Source: Panagrolaimus kolymaensis (lineage: Eukaryota; Nematoda; Chromadorea; Rhabditida; Panagrolaimidae). From it: a stretch of 64,000 nt of DNA. Shown in pieces: positions 12,826 to 24,411 of the stretch. Every line of letters begins with the position of its first letter. Within the stretch, counting starts at the first letter, position 1. The notes beneath the pieces were generated by a model, which was not told the DNA's origin, searched no databases, and saw nothing but the letters and a program-made list of their open reading frames with translations. Position numbers and translations under genes: made by a program. The stretch lies in contig JAJQJQ010000041.1 in NCBI GenBank assembly GCA_028622995.1, positions 124,001 through 188,000 on the forward strand, given 5' to 3'.

Positions 12826-13790
12826 CTACCATTGAAGACAATTTCGACGAAGATGAGGACCACCACAGTTAAAACAAGCAACTACCCATTGGCGACAATT
12901 ACGACGAAGATGAGGACCACCACAGTCGAAGCATGCTAAACCATTCTCACAGCTTCTCCATTCATGATTTCCTTGAAGACACAGATGACATACTTTAGGA
13001 CTTGTAATATTTGGACAATTATCATATTGATGACCTTTACCGAAGCAATGTGAGCATACAGCTAAAAAATGAAAAGTTATTTCAATAATATGTGCAAAAA
13101 CTCACAATAAGGACAATTTCGTGCATAATGTCCTTCTCCATTTCTTCCATAAGTTTTGCATCTCAAACAAACAACCATATTTGGGCATTCTTTATTAATG
13201 TGGCCATCACCCAAGCAATTTGAGCAATCATAAGGTTCTTCTATAAAACTAACATAAGATTATAACGTCTATAGAAAATACCTTACCATAATTTAAGAAA
13301 GGAGAAGGTTGTTTTCCATTAGCAACTCCCTGAACATCACTCGTCCATTCATTATCAACAGTTGGATCATCTACTTTATCCACTAAAGTTTCCCAAGGAA
13401 TACGTTGAAGAACGTCAGCTTGAGCACGAGCAAAAGGGAGATGATGTTCCTATAAAGAAACGATATACGAGATAAGACAAATAAAACATACGTTCAAGAC
13501 CTTTTCCATAAATTCAAATACAATGTAGCAAACATTTGCAACTCCCCGTCCAAGAGTAATAGCAGGAGCAGAAAGACATACATCAAGAGTTTCAATAATT
13601 CTTTGAAGAAATTGACGATCGACATCCCTCATTCTTTTTCTACGCTTTGTTTCACCATCCTAAAATGAACCTGTATTTAAAACAAATAGTAAGTAAAACA
13701 TACAATTATTGTTAAAAGTTCGCGAAGTCTTCGGATTACCTTGTGAAAATCATGATTGATACGTTGACGATCATTTCCATTCTGTACCAT
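12826..13790 (-). CDS. CCHC zinc-knuckle protein of the mobile element
   Basis: Five exons on the minus strand: 13,790-13,704, 13,659-13,492, 13,449-13,287, 13,240-13,106, 13,061-12,826; all junctions GT-AG and in frame, 262 aa. The first ~140 aa match no family I recognise. The C-terminal half has six zinc knuckles: 145-158, 164-182, 187-200, 209-222, 228-240, 247-259. Most are C-x2-C-x4-H-x4-C; the second has a longer C-to-H spacing and the last two have x3. Knuckles 5 and 6 are a recent ~57 bp tandem duplication (both CGGPHLRRNC). Such arrays bind single-stranded RNA or DNA (CNBP/Gag type). The start ATG lies in the inner palindrome shared with the opposite gene. No protease or polymerase follows, so a retroelement Gag is unlikely. 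Confidence 0.75.
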
Positions 13791-14468
13791 CTTTGCAACT
13801 ACCTGACCACTTGTTATAAGAATAAACGATGACAAAGTTGAAGCCTGAAAGAAAAAAAGTAATTTAGGTTTCAGAAAAACGCGAAAAAAAGTTATGTTTT
13901 TACGAAAAAAAAATGCTTATGATACACGAAAAAGTGGTAGTACACACGTAAAATCGAATCAAGTACCTTAATTAGCCATCGATGGAACTATTTATTGCAG
14001 GTAAATAATAATTCAATTATAAAAAACACGCGAATGTTCAAGAAATTTGTTGAAAATGAAAGATGAAATAAGCTGATTCTCTCTTCTTCCCGCAAATTTT
14101 TTTGGCATTTTGCTCGCAACATTTTGCTTGCAATGAACTCTTTTTCAAACTTTGAAAGTTTTTCATTTCTCTTTCATCTTTCATTTTCAACAAATTTCTT
14201 GAACGTTCGCGTGTTTTTTATAATTGAATTATTATTTACCTGCAATAAATAGTTCCATCGATGGCTAATTAAGGTACTTGATTCGATTTTACGTGTGTAC
14301 TACCACTTTTTCGTGTATCATAAGCATTTTTTTTTCGTAAAAACATAACTTTTTTTCGCGTTTTTCTGAAACCTAAATTACTTTTTTTCTTTCAGGCTTC
14401 AACTTTGTCATCGTTTATTCTTATAACAAGTGGTCAGGTAGTTGCAAAGATGGTACAGAATGGAAATG
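13772..14468. repeat. Inner palindrome: shared promoter and first exon
   Basis: Arms of ~298 bp (13,772-14,069 and 14,171-14,468) are near-perfect reverse complements around a ~100 bp spacer. Each arm contains a splice acceptor (CTTTCAG), the same 5' exon region and the same ATG with MVQNGN. Divergent transcription from the centre is the natural reading. Confidence 0.85.
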
Positions 14469-14846
14469 GTTCGACAAATGGAAGAAATGGAGGAAACGAT
14501 GAAGCTACAGAAGGTTTTCATGCTGCAATGGAGATGATTACAGGTGTTTGTGATTCAACCGCTGAATATTTACAACAGATCGTGCATGAATTTCAACGAT
14601 TGGGTATGATAGTTGCTAAAGATCGATTACATCAAGATGAAACGAATGGTGACGGAAGGGAAGTTGCAAATGGTGAAAGTTTTGGTGATGACGAGGTAGT
14701 TGCTAATGTAAGCTTTTTACTTTTCTCATGCTTTTATTTTTGGAATACTTTAGCATTTTGATGTTGTTGTCTTTGTAAAGACTTACTATTCAATGAATCC
14801 TGAATTGGTGGATGAACATCGTAATGTTTTTATAAAATCTCAATAA
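14450..14846 (+). CDS. Small unknown protein of the mobile element
   Basis: Two exons, 14,450-14,707 and 14,754-14,846, in phase, 116 aa. It starts MVQNGN like the minus-strand zinc-knuckle gene, because both ATGs lie in the inner palindrome, then diverges: a Gly/Asn-rich linker, a probable helix (about residues 25-60: GFHAAMEMITGVCDSTAEYL onward), an acidic linker and a short C-terminal exon. No family recognised and no zinc ligands. I chose the ATG at 14,450; the frame is open upstream to the acceptor at 14,394-14,395 but without an ATG. It may be an accessory protein, or a rearranged relative of the opposite gene's N-terminus. Confidence 0.6.
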
Positions 14847-14904
14847 ATCTGCAGATCTTGTAAAATAACAACAACGATATGATATTTGTTTTACGTGTTT
14901 GTTT

Positions 14905-15676
14905 TGTTATTGTTTTGTTTTTTGTTTTGTTATGAATAAATTTTTTGTTATGTTTTTGACAAGATTAATATAAAACAAAAGTTAAATTCTTTGAAAATAT
15001 TTGAATACAAAAAAAAACCAATGTTTTGAGTTGATTGCTGGGGATTATCTCCGCTTTTATATTACCTTCCTTTCGATTTACAAAACGATCACTGCATTTT
15101 ATGTAAATCGTCCATTTACAAAACGATCACTGCATTTTATGTAAATCGTCCATTTACAAAACCATCACTGCATTTTATGTAAATCGTCCATTTACAAAAC
15201 CATCACTGCATTTTATGTAAATCTTCCATTTACAAAACCATCACTGCATTTTATGTAAATTGTCGATTTACAAAACAATCACTGCATTTTTTGTAAACGA
15301 TTTACAAAATTTCTTTATTTTTCGAAAAACATATAAATTGGTAAATTTTTCTTACAAAATAACGCATGTTTGAGATATTAGTAGTTTTATTGTAACTTTT
15401 TTTACAAAATATCAATAGTTTAGCAATTTAGGTTGTTTTTTGTAAAAAAAATTTACAGTTTTTTAGATGACATACTAAACTAAGTTGTTTTGTAAAAATT
15501 TTTGAGTTTTTTTACAAATAACCAAAAGTTAAAGGAAATGATAGTAAAATTGTAAATTCATTTACAAAACGACGATTGTTTTGTCAAATGATGATTTGCA
15601 AAAAAAATTTACAAAAAAACAGGGTGTTTTGAAAAATTTTGAACTTGGCAAAAACTTTTTATATTTCGACGCTTTA
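14905..15676 (-). repeat. Right terminal inverted repeat
   Basis: Reverse complement of the left TIR, including the inverted 38 bp tandem array at about 15,073-15,302. The segment at 15,420-15,610 differs from its left counterpart by indels, showing that the arms have drifted apart. Confidence 0.8.
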
Positions 15677-18600
15677 TATACATGTTTTGCCCTTTTGCAA
15701 ACTCACGTCATTATTGTGAATATTTTTTTTTTCATTGTAAAAATTGTGTATTAGGAAGCCTTTCATTTGATAGACGGGTGATGGAAATGACGAATATTCA
15801 ACAAAAAAAATTCATCGATAAAAAAAAGGTTAAATTTTTCCTAACATAAAAAAAACTGACATTGCAATAGTCATATTTAAGTTCGTGGGGGTTTTTTTTT
15901 TTACTTTTAGGCTTTATTTAAACTGGAGTCGGTCGCATTCTTTTGCAACAGATACTTCTTCTTTTTTCTTCTCTGGCAATCGTTTCCCAAAAAGGCCAAC
16001 CCATTATTTTTTTTAGAGATATGAACTTTTTTTTATTTTTTTGGGGCATTTGTCTTCGGGTTTTTTACTTGCTGGCTGCGCATCTGTTTTTTACCTTTCC
16101 ATTTTTTTTTATTTGCATACCACCATATTTGGGAAGGAGATTGATAGAAAAAAAAGTAAATCATTATTTTTCGTTTCTTTTTTTTTGATATCAGTAATTT
16201 TTATTTGGATGGTTGTTGACCTGTAAACATTTAAACTCAAAGAAAAAAAAACGAAACATGGGTTTTTTACAATTTTTACAAGTAGCTTCCGTTTTTTTTG
16301 TTGGTTTTTCTTTTTTTGATTTAATGTTTTATATTTTTTTTTGCCATTCTATGTTTACCGATCTCTTCGTGATTCGACCGAGCGAGAATCTATGATAGCG
16401 AAAAAAATATTGTCGTTTATATTTTTTATTTTTTTGCGAGGTTAAAAAACTTAAAAACTGTATTGTTCTTTTGTAGCTTTTTTCAAGGAAATTTCACTGG
16501 TGCTTCTGAACGACTACAACCAAATCTTGCCCCAAAGCAGTTTGCCGCAGTCGTCTGTAAATTAATCAAAACTTTATCAATCACAGAGTAGCAAAGGTTA
16601 GTTTTTATTTAATTATTTTTCAATATAAAACTGCAAACTTTGGTATTTCGGGGTTTATAAATACAACAAAACTGTTTTCTTTTTTGCTTCTAGGGTTTAA
16701 AAAAATTGTTTGAAAACCATCTCAAAATCTTTTTAATCTTTTTTTGATCGAAATATCTATCTACTAAATTTATTCATTTTTCTTTTATAAAAAAAATTGT
16801 TTTAACTTTAAAATCAGGGATCAAAAGAAAAAGATAAATTAATACTCCTCTTGATTTAAGCTTTATTTCCTTCTTTAAAAAAACTGTACTTATTTGTTGA
16901 TTTTTTATTTTATAAACTGTGAATTTCTCCATGTCTCAATTTTCTTGAAACCTAGGCTTTTTTTGAGTTAACTGTCAGAGATTTTTTTGACAACAAAATC
17001 ATAATTTTTCAAACAAAAAAACTGAATCTAAAAATATTTGTGAATCCAATCACTTTTAATAAGCGATACTGGGGAATTTTGATTTAACTGTCCCAACATC
17101 CAACTCCTTTGTGCCATATTCGATTAAAAAAACTGTTTTTCTAATTTGAGCATTGCATTCTTTAGATTGCTTTTAAAACTGAACAAAATCAGAATAGCAC
17201 TTTTACATTTCTTTTAACTGAGCCCACATTCTCATATTTTTAAACATACATGTTTAATTCTAAAAAACCTATCTATTTGTCTGTTTTTTTTTTCAATAAC
17301 AAATTAAAAACTGTTTTTTCTTCTTCAAAAAAGTGAAACTAAAAACTGTTGAATCACTTTCCTTAATTGCAAATTTTGCTCTTCAACTTAATAATTTTTT
17401 TTTCAAATAAAAACCAAAAAATAATATCCTTTGGGGAAAGAAAAAAAGAAGCAAAGCTATTTCTTTTTTTTTTGGGGGGATTAATAAAACTTTGATTTTT
17501 TCAAACTGGGAAGCACCAACAATACTGCCGCTTATTTTTGTGTTCTTTTAAACTGAACTTGAAGGTAGTCATGTTTAAGATTGTTTTTCAATAACAACAG
17601 CATTTTACTTAATGGGATCAAAAACAAAAAATAGCTCAAATGCTAACCAAAATAATTAAAAAGTTTCAATGAAAAATAGCATTTGTAAATTAATTGGACC
17701 ATCAGATTCAATAATAATTTTATTTTTAAAACTGTCATGGATTACTTCTCCAGGGACTGTCATAATTTTTTAAGTAGAAAACTGTAGTCGAAATAACTTT
17801 TGTTTAGCGATGCAAAATATTTCTTTGGTTTAAAAAGAAAAAACTGAGCTCTTTGTGTTGCAAGTAAACAAAGCAAAAAACTTTAAAAAACTGAAACATA
17901 AATTTATAATTGGTTGCATAAATATACATTAACAACTTTTCAATGCCCTTTCAAATTTTAAAACTGAGCAGAAAAAAGATTTTATTGAATAATTAAAACT
18001 GCATCTTTGCTTACTCATTTTTAGATTTTCTTTCAACCTTTTCAAAGCCAAAAGTCTTCCAATCTAATTTTTCTTTCTTTTACTTTGCTTTAGTAATTTT
18101 TTATTTTATTAGATTACTTTTCTCTCCTAAAAAAAGAGAAATAACAAAATCAAAGAGAAAGAAAACGAAAAAACCAAAACATAGGTTTTGTTTGTAAATA
18201 AAAAAAAACTGAATATAAAAAAGAAAAAAAAATGCGATTTGCTTTGTTTTTTATTTTGGTTTTTTATTTTTCGTTGGGGATGGTTTTTTGATGATCACAC
18301 TGCTCTGATGTGTGTTTGAGAAATGATGGGGATGTATGATGCTGATGATTAACACTAGCGCACGCCACTTTTTTTTCTTCTTCTGTTTATTTATCGAAAG
18401 AAAAAAAGATGTGAAAAAAAAAAACACTAAACTGAGAAATACAATCCCGGAACATCATCGCCGCCGCTTACAAAAATAAAAACAGAAAAAAAGAACGAAC
18501 AGACTTTGTTGGTTAGTTTTTTTCTATCTTTTTTTCATATTTCAAAATGCCAAAAAAAAAGTGTGACTGAAAGGTGCTGCTGCTTTTGAGAAATGAAATG

Positions 18601-21600
18601 AATTACATCCGTTTTCGGTGTTTTTTCTTTAACGATCTGAGAAAGTTCACTTTTTTTTTCAAAAGAAAAAAATGGAGGAAAAGAAAATATGGAAATTAAA
18701 GTGTTTTTTTTTGCTTGCGTTTTGATCGGAAAATGCCACTTGTTTTTTTCTTTTTCGGCGTTCTAAATGACATTTTATTTTTATTTAAATTTTTTGAGTA
18801 AAAACTGTGATAACAAGTAAATGAGAATTTTTTTAAAGTCCAAAATGGCTGGAATATATTAAATATTTTTAAACTAAACTGCTGATTGTTTTTTTCGGCA
18901 TTTGCCAACCATATCTGCCAAAACTAGCTTTTAAAGATTTTAAACTGCGATCTGTGAATTTTTTGATACAAAGCCTGATTTAAAAAAAACAATCATTTTT
19001 AAAGTTTAACTAACTGTCCGGCCAATTTACTTTAGTACTATAAATTTTTAATCAAAACTTTAATTTTCTTTTTCAATAATAACTGTATCTGTGTTTATGG
19101 GAGGAGCTAAACTAAACAAAAGAAAATTCATTTTACTTTATTTTTAATAATAATTTGAGTTAAAACAAATAGAAGGGATCAAATCTGCTTTATCAAAAAT
19201 TCTCGTTTTCATTTTTTTTATTAAAACTGAGGCTATTTTGAATTGTTGGCATAACTGAGTTCAAAGATTTCAAAATCCTTTAATTTTTTTCGGGTATAAT
19301 AAAATTTTTAACTTCATTATCATAACTTTTTTATTAAAATCAAAAAACTGTCTTTTGTCTTTCTATCTTTCCTTAACAATCTTCGTCTCTTATGTTATTC
19401 TTTTTTTTACAAGAGATTTTTATTTGGTTGTATATTATTTTGTTTTTGTTTTTCACATTTTGGTTGAAAAAAAAATGAAAAAAACTTTGCCCCCACCAAG
19501 GCTATCTCGAGCTTTAGAAATATAATAATAAAATTCTTCATCTTAACAGCAAAAATAAAGAAACATGATATCATATTTTTTTTTGATTTGATTTTTAACT
19601 GACTTTGGTCTTGCTCTAAGGATGATTAAGCGTATAAAAAAAACTGGCGCCGGTTGTGTGTTCTTGTGGCTTTGATGAAAAATTTTTTAAGAGTGATTCA
19701 TAAAACTGTTCTATCATAGCACTGGGGGTCAGTGATGTTTTTAGAACTTTTTCTTTTCATTTTGCTTTTAGCACAATATTTAACTGAGTTTTTGCTGGAA
19801 ATGTGTTGGCTTCTAAAACTACTCAAAAGTATGTGGACGGCTGAGATCTTTTGTTTTGTTAAAAAAACTAATGCTTTTATTTATTAATATTAAAACTGCG
19901 TTTATTTTTATCTAATTTTTTTTATAAAACTGTCATGAGTTATTGAAACATAGAAATGTTTTCTTTTTATAATTTTTAATGCTTTTTAAATTTTAATTTC
20001 ACAAGAATTCATCAAAGGTATTAAAAAACTTTTACTAATCTTCATATAAAAAAGGTTATCAAAAAAAACTGATATCTTTTTCAAAAATTTTGTTTATATA
20101 AAATAGTTTGTATAAAAGTAAAAAATAAACTGTTTACCAATGAGAAACTCATAAGTAAAAAAAAATTAAAGCGCAAAAAGCCGCCATAGCTCATTTTTTA
20201 GCGTTGAAAAATAATAAAAACTGAAGTTGATGTTGTTTGTTAGATTTTTGCCAATGAATCATCATAGTCTTAAACAGCGCCTAAAGTCACTGTCTTGAAA
20301 TCGAACATTGATAGTTATAGTAAAGTTTATTTAACTGTGTTAGATTGCTTTCAGATTTTTTTTATAACTGGAAACGAGAAATACACGAGGAAAACCAAAT
20401 CAATTTGATTTTCGATGCTTTTATTACTGAGTTTTTTCATCGCAAAATTTCACGAAATAATTAATTTTTAATACAATTTTTTTTAAACTCGTTGTCTTTG
20501 TTGTTTGTTGCTTATTTTAACTGTCTTCTTTCCCTTCCCTGGAAAACTTTGTGTCTATGATTCTAGAACTTTAAAATATTTAGAGCATGGATAAAGGAAT
20601 GTTTAACTGTTTTTGAAATTTTATTTGTCCTGAAACCTTTTCAATGTGAGCAACAAAAAAATAATTCTTTTAAAAATCAAATAACTGGTTTCTTTGAGAT
20701 GTGCTTTCTAAATTCAAAAAAAAAACTCCTTTTGTTTTATAACAATTTTTTCAATAATTTTCAACAAATTGTTATCTTTCATATTGTTTATTTTAATTAT
20801 AACTGCCCATATTTGCCCACGCATGCCAAAAACCATTATTTTAGTTAAAAAGTATTTAAGTTTATTATTTAGAATTTAAACTGTAGAGGAACGTTGAAAT
20901 TAAACTGTCATCGGGCATTAGAAATTTAATTGATTTGAATAGATTTAAATTTTAAATTTTTCTTTCACTGAACCAATTTTATTTTTCTTGGGACAATAAT
21001 TTTTTAGCCATTTAAATAAACTGCCACCATTCTTTGTTGATGGAGGATATTTGTTTAAATTCAAAACTGTCTTTGGTTCAGGCCTTTCAAGCCTTTTTCT
21101 TTTATATAAAACTGTTTACAATAACGTCTTTCATTGATTACAATATTTAACTGGAAATTGTGTCAAGAGCCAAAAATCTCGACCATTATTTTATTTAAAG
21201 AGTTTTTTAAAACTGAGTATGTTTGCTAATATAATTTCTTTTAGATTCACTAAATATTTTTGTAATTTTAAAACTGTCGCCTTCTTTTAAAAGAGAATGA
21301 ATTTAGAAATAAAACTGTCAAATGCATATTTAAATTTACAAAAAAAAAACTGTGATTTGTATTTGTCCTTTTTTTTATTGGAAAATAATAAAAACTGATT
21401 TCTAAATATTGGGTGATATCCATTTTTTTAAGCAAAAAACTTTTAAAACTGTCGTGGAGCATTTTTCCCAGAACAAAAAAATTCAATAATATTTTTGAAA
21501 TTTTTTTAAACTTCGCTTTTCGTGTGACTTTTTTTTTATTCTTTCAAACAAAAAAAAAGTTTTTGTAATCTCCGGTTTAATACATTTTTCATTCTTTTTT

Positions 21601-21618
21601 TATTTTGTTTTTCAGACT
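15677..21618 (+). repeat. AACTG motif field between the element and serpin 2
   Basis: No gene is supported; open frames are T-rich and low in complexity. AACTG motifs on + resume near 15,850 and run to about 21,450. A motif-poor patch at about 18,240-18,780 with CA/TG-rich text and A/T runs resembles a promoter region. A small number of CAGTT occur but are far rarer. Confidence 0.75.
21614..21615 (+). other. Splice acceptor, probably trans-splice site, of serpin 2
   Basis: TTTTTCAG ends at 21,615, 15 bp before the ATG at 21,631, a spacing typical of nematode spliced-leader acceptors. Confidence 0.55.
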
Positions 21619-21630
21619 ACTCTGATCCAT

Positions 21631-24411
21631 ATGCTAAAGCGACACTTTCGTACAGCAAGTTATTTTCCAAATAACGTGACGATGGCGTTCATCGATGATT
21701 CAGCTGATAATTATGATCAACTTGTTTCTCCACCATCTGATACTTCATCCTCCAATCGATCCGATAGTCCTTTGCCTCCTCCACCCGATATGTTATCCCC
21801 TGGGAAATTAGTTACGGATGAAATCAAAAATGGTTCTGGTCATGCCACGAAAAAAATTTCCAAAACTGAAACCTCGGATATTTCTGAAATTATTATTCAT
21901 GTTAAAGAAATCGATCAACCTCATCGCCGCCGTTCAAAATGCACTTGTCGAACTTGCTCATTTATTTGCGTTTTATGTTCCACTTTGGTTATTGCGGCTT
22001 TTGTATTTGCCATTGTTTTTGGTTTACATCATGCTTGGCTTCCTGAAGGATGGGCGACTGCCGCAACTTCCAATGAAACTTATACTGGTGGCGATTTTAT
22101 CGATTCTGAAAATGTTAATCGAACTTCCCCCGGAGCTTTATTACTCACAACCACTGCCATCATCGGAGCCCCTGAAACAACAACTTTGACTACAACAACA
22201 GAAGCAACAATTACAACAGAATCAGATGTAGGATGGAAACGAATGCCACCATTCAAAAATGTTCCAACCCATTCCAGAGTTTTTTCTGTTTCATCCTCCA
22301 CAACTTCTACAACTTCATCTACCACAACGACGACTCCAAAGCCAACCACAACAACAACCACAACATCGATGGCTCAAAAAATTGAATTTGCTCCCACCAC
22401 AAAATCAACGACAACCACTCCCACAACGACTTCAACTACTCCTTCCACGACTATGACGACCACTCATATTCCAGCAGCCACAACTCAATTTTACCAAAAC
22501 CCAAATAAAGTTTATGGAGATTTGAATTATTTTATGAATAAAAACGAATCAATAATAATCTCTCCTTTTGGGATTGATTATATATTGAGTTTCATTGGAA
22601 ACCTTGGAAATGAAACAGAAAAAAATGCTGTTCAATCATATTTTCGAGGTTTGTTGATTGCAAAAAAGTTTAAAGACTTTGAATTAAAATCTTTGTAATT
22701 TTTCAGCCCCACTCGTTGCTGATGTTTACGTATATTACAAAGCTCTTCAAAAAGCTTTATTCAAAAAGAACGATGGTTTCATGCTCAGTGATTTTGTTAC
22801 TGGAGTAAACTATTTTGTTTTTAATTTTGAAAGCCCCTAAGTTAACTTTATGAATTATTTTTTTGAAATTTCAAACTCCCGTTTTTTGGCATTAAAAAAT
22901 TTACTACCGGACTAATTGCAAAAAAAAAAGAGAATTATATGGAATTTAAAAATCCATCAAATTTTAGAATGAAGTTGAAGGAAATTTTATGATTGAACAA
23001 ACAAGCTTTGATAATGTCTCACTTTACCATGCCTCTGATCGATCCTATGCTCATTATTTTAATGAAATGTTCAAAAAGCGAAGTTATGATCAAGAAAATA
23101 ATAGCCCATTTTTCGAAGATGATCATTTTTCAACTCCTGAAAAAAATGCCATTGGATTTTCACATATTCAAAAAAGCTTACATTTTATTCGAGTTAAAAC
23201 TGGATTTATTGAAAATCGTCGTTTTCTTGGAGTTGATAATAAACAAAGATTTGTAAGTTAATTTTTAATTAAATTTAAAATTGTGATATTTTCGATAGTC
23301 TTGCCGCGAAAGCTTAAAGATTTCTACTTTTTTATGTATCTCGATGCAAAAAAAAAATCCCAAAAGTTTCACAGCGAAAATTAAAAAAAATATTTTTGGA
23401 TTTTTTAGGTCAATCAATTCGTCACCAGTTCATTTAATGCTGAATTTGGTGATTATCGTTTGCACGCTATTCCATTTCAAAATAAACAAATCCACATGTT
23501 TATCGTTGAAAATCTCAAGGTTTGTAAAAAAAAATAAAACTCAAAAACAATTTCCAACTAATAAAAAAATTCTTTTTCCAGGACGACAATTTGATTCCCA
23601 CAGTTGATCCAAATGAAATTTTAAATAATCTTAAAGTTGTTTTGGATCCTGAAAATTCCAAACCATTCACGCCCATTTGTGTTCCTGAAATCAAACAACA
23701 AAATACGGTTGAAATTTCGGAATATTTAAATCAAACTTTGAAAGATTCGCATCTTTCAATTTATACGCCATTCAACGATGCAAAAAATGGAGAAGTTAAA
23801 TATGAAATAAATAAATTTTATCAAGCTGTAAGTTTTTTTTGTTGTTAATTTTTTTAATTAGCTTCCTTATTTGAAAGATTTCCTGCTTTTTTCCTATCAA
23901 AAATAAATCTTTTCGGTCTTGACTCAAAAATTATTAGCTTTGATGGAAATAAATTAAAAAAAGCAGAATTTTTACAATATTCTTGGCTCTTGCAAAATTT
24001 TACTAAAGGAAACAATGGCTTTCGTAGTCGAAAATTTTATTGACGCGATTCTTAAAAGCATAAAAATTTCGATTTTATTTGAAAAAAGCTTGCAGTTTTT
24101 TAAACAAAAATATAAATAACTTTTATCAAAAGTAAAACTTCTAAACAACGAGAAATCAATCCAGTTATAAACCTTTTTATTGAATCTACCAAATATGAAC
24201 TACAGTTTTTTTTCCTAAAATTTTTTCTAATCCAATCCCCTTCTTTTTTTTTCAGCTCCGCTTTGATGTCTCATTTGAAGGTGTCAACATTCACCGAACA
24301 CATTCAGCTGAAGCCATCACGTTCAAAGCTTGCACAGTAATTACGAATCCTTTCGTTTATGGACTTGTTTTTAGAAATCAAGTTTTCATTTATTATGGCG
24401 CATTTGCTTAA
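21631..24411 (+). CDS. Membrane-anchored serpin-like protein 2 with Thr-rich stalk
   Basis: Six exons: 21,631-22,648, 22,707-22,804, 22,968-23,252, 23,409-23,519, 23,582-23,827, 24,256-24,411; 637 aa, all in phase, intron positions as in serpin 1. The N-terminal tail is Pro/Ser-rich. The Cys-rich juxtamembrane motif (CTCRTCSFICVLC) starts at residue 104 and the transmembrane helix spans about 111-132. Residues ~170-286 are a mucin-like Thr/Ser stalk, likely O-glycosylated and far longer than in serpin 1. The serpin domain runs from about 292, with IISPFGIDYILSFIGNLG, and ends in NPFVYGL...IYYGAFA. The reactive loop (FEGVNIHRTHSAEA...) is two residues shorter than in serpin 1 and lacks the inhibitory hinge consensus. 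Basic residues before the helix and no signal peptide predict type II topology. Its introns hold few or no motifs, and the motif field switches strand across this gene. Confidence 0.8.

Larger units (their letters stand above)
12008..15676. mobile_element. Double-inverted (foldback-like) DNA element with two divergent genes
   Basis: The ends form long terminal inverted repeats (about 12,008-12,745 and 14,905-15,676) starting TAAAGCGTCG and flanked by TA on both sides (12,006-12,007; 15,677-15,678), a possible target duplication. Subterminal parts are rich in TTGTAAA/TTTACAA and contain a 38 bp tandem repeat in inverted orientation. An inner palindrome (about 13,772-14,069 and 14,171-14,468) carries the 5' ends of two divergent genes. 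No transposase, reverse transcriptase or integrase is recognisable, so the element is probably non-autonomous or of an unrecognised class. The AACTG field stops at both borders, consistent with a later insertion. Confidence 0.8.

Noticed and set aside
12008..15676. Retrotransposon or retrovirus-like Gag
   Set aside because: Zinc knuckles alone are not enough: there are no LTRs, reverse transcriptase, protease or integrase, while long inverted repeats point to a DNA-type element.
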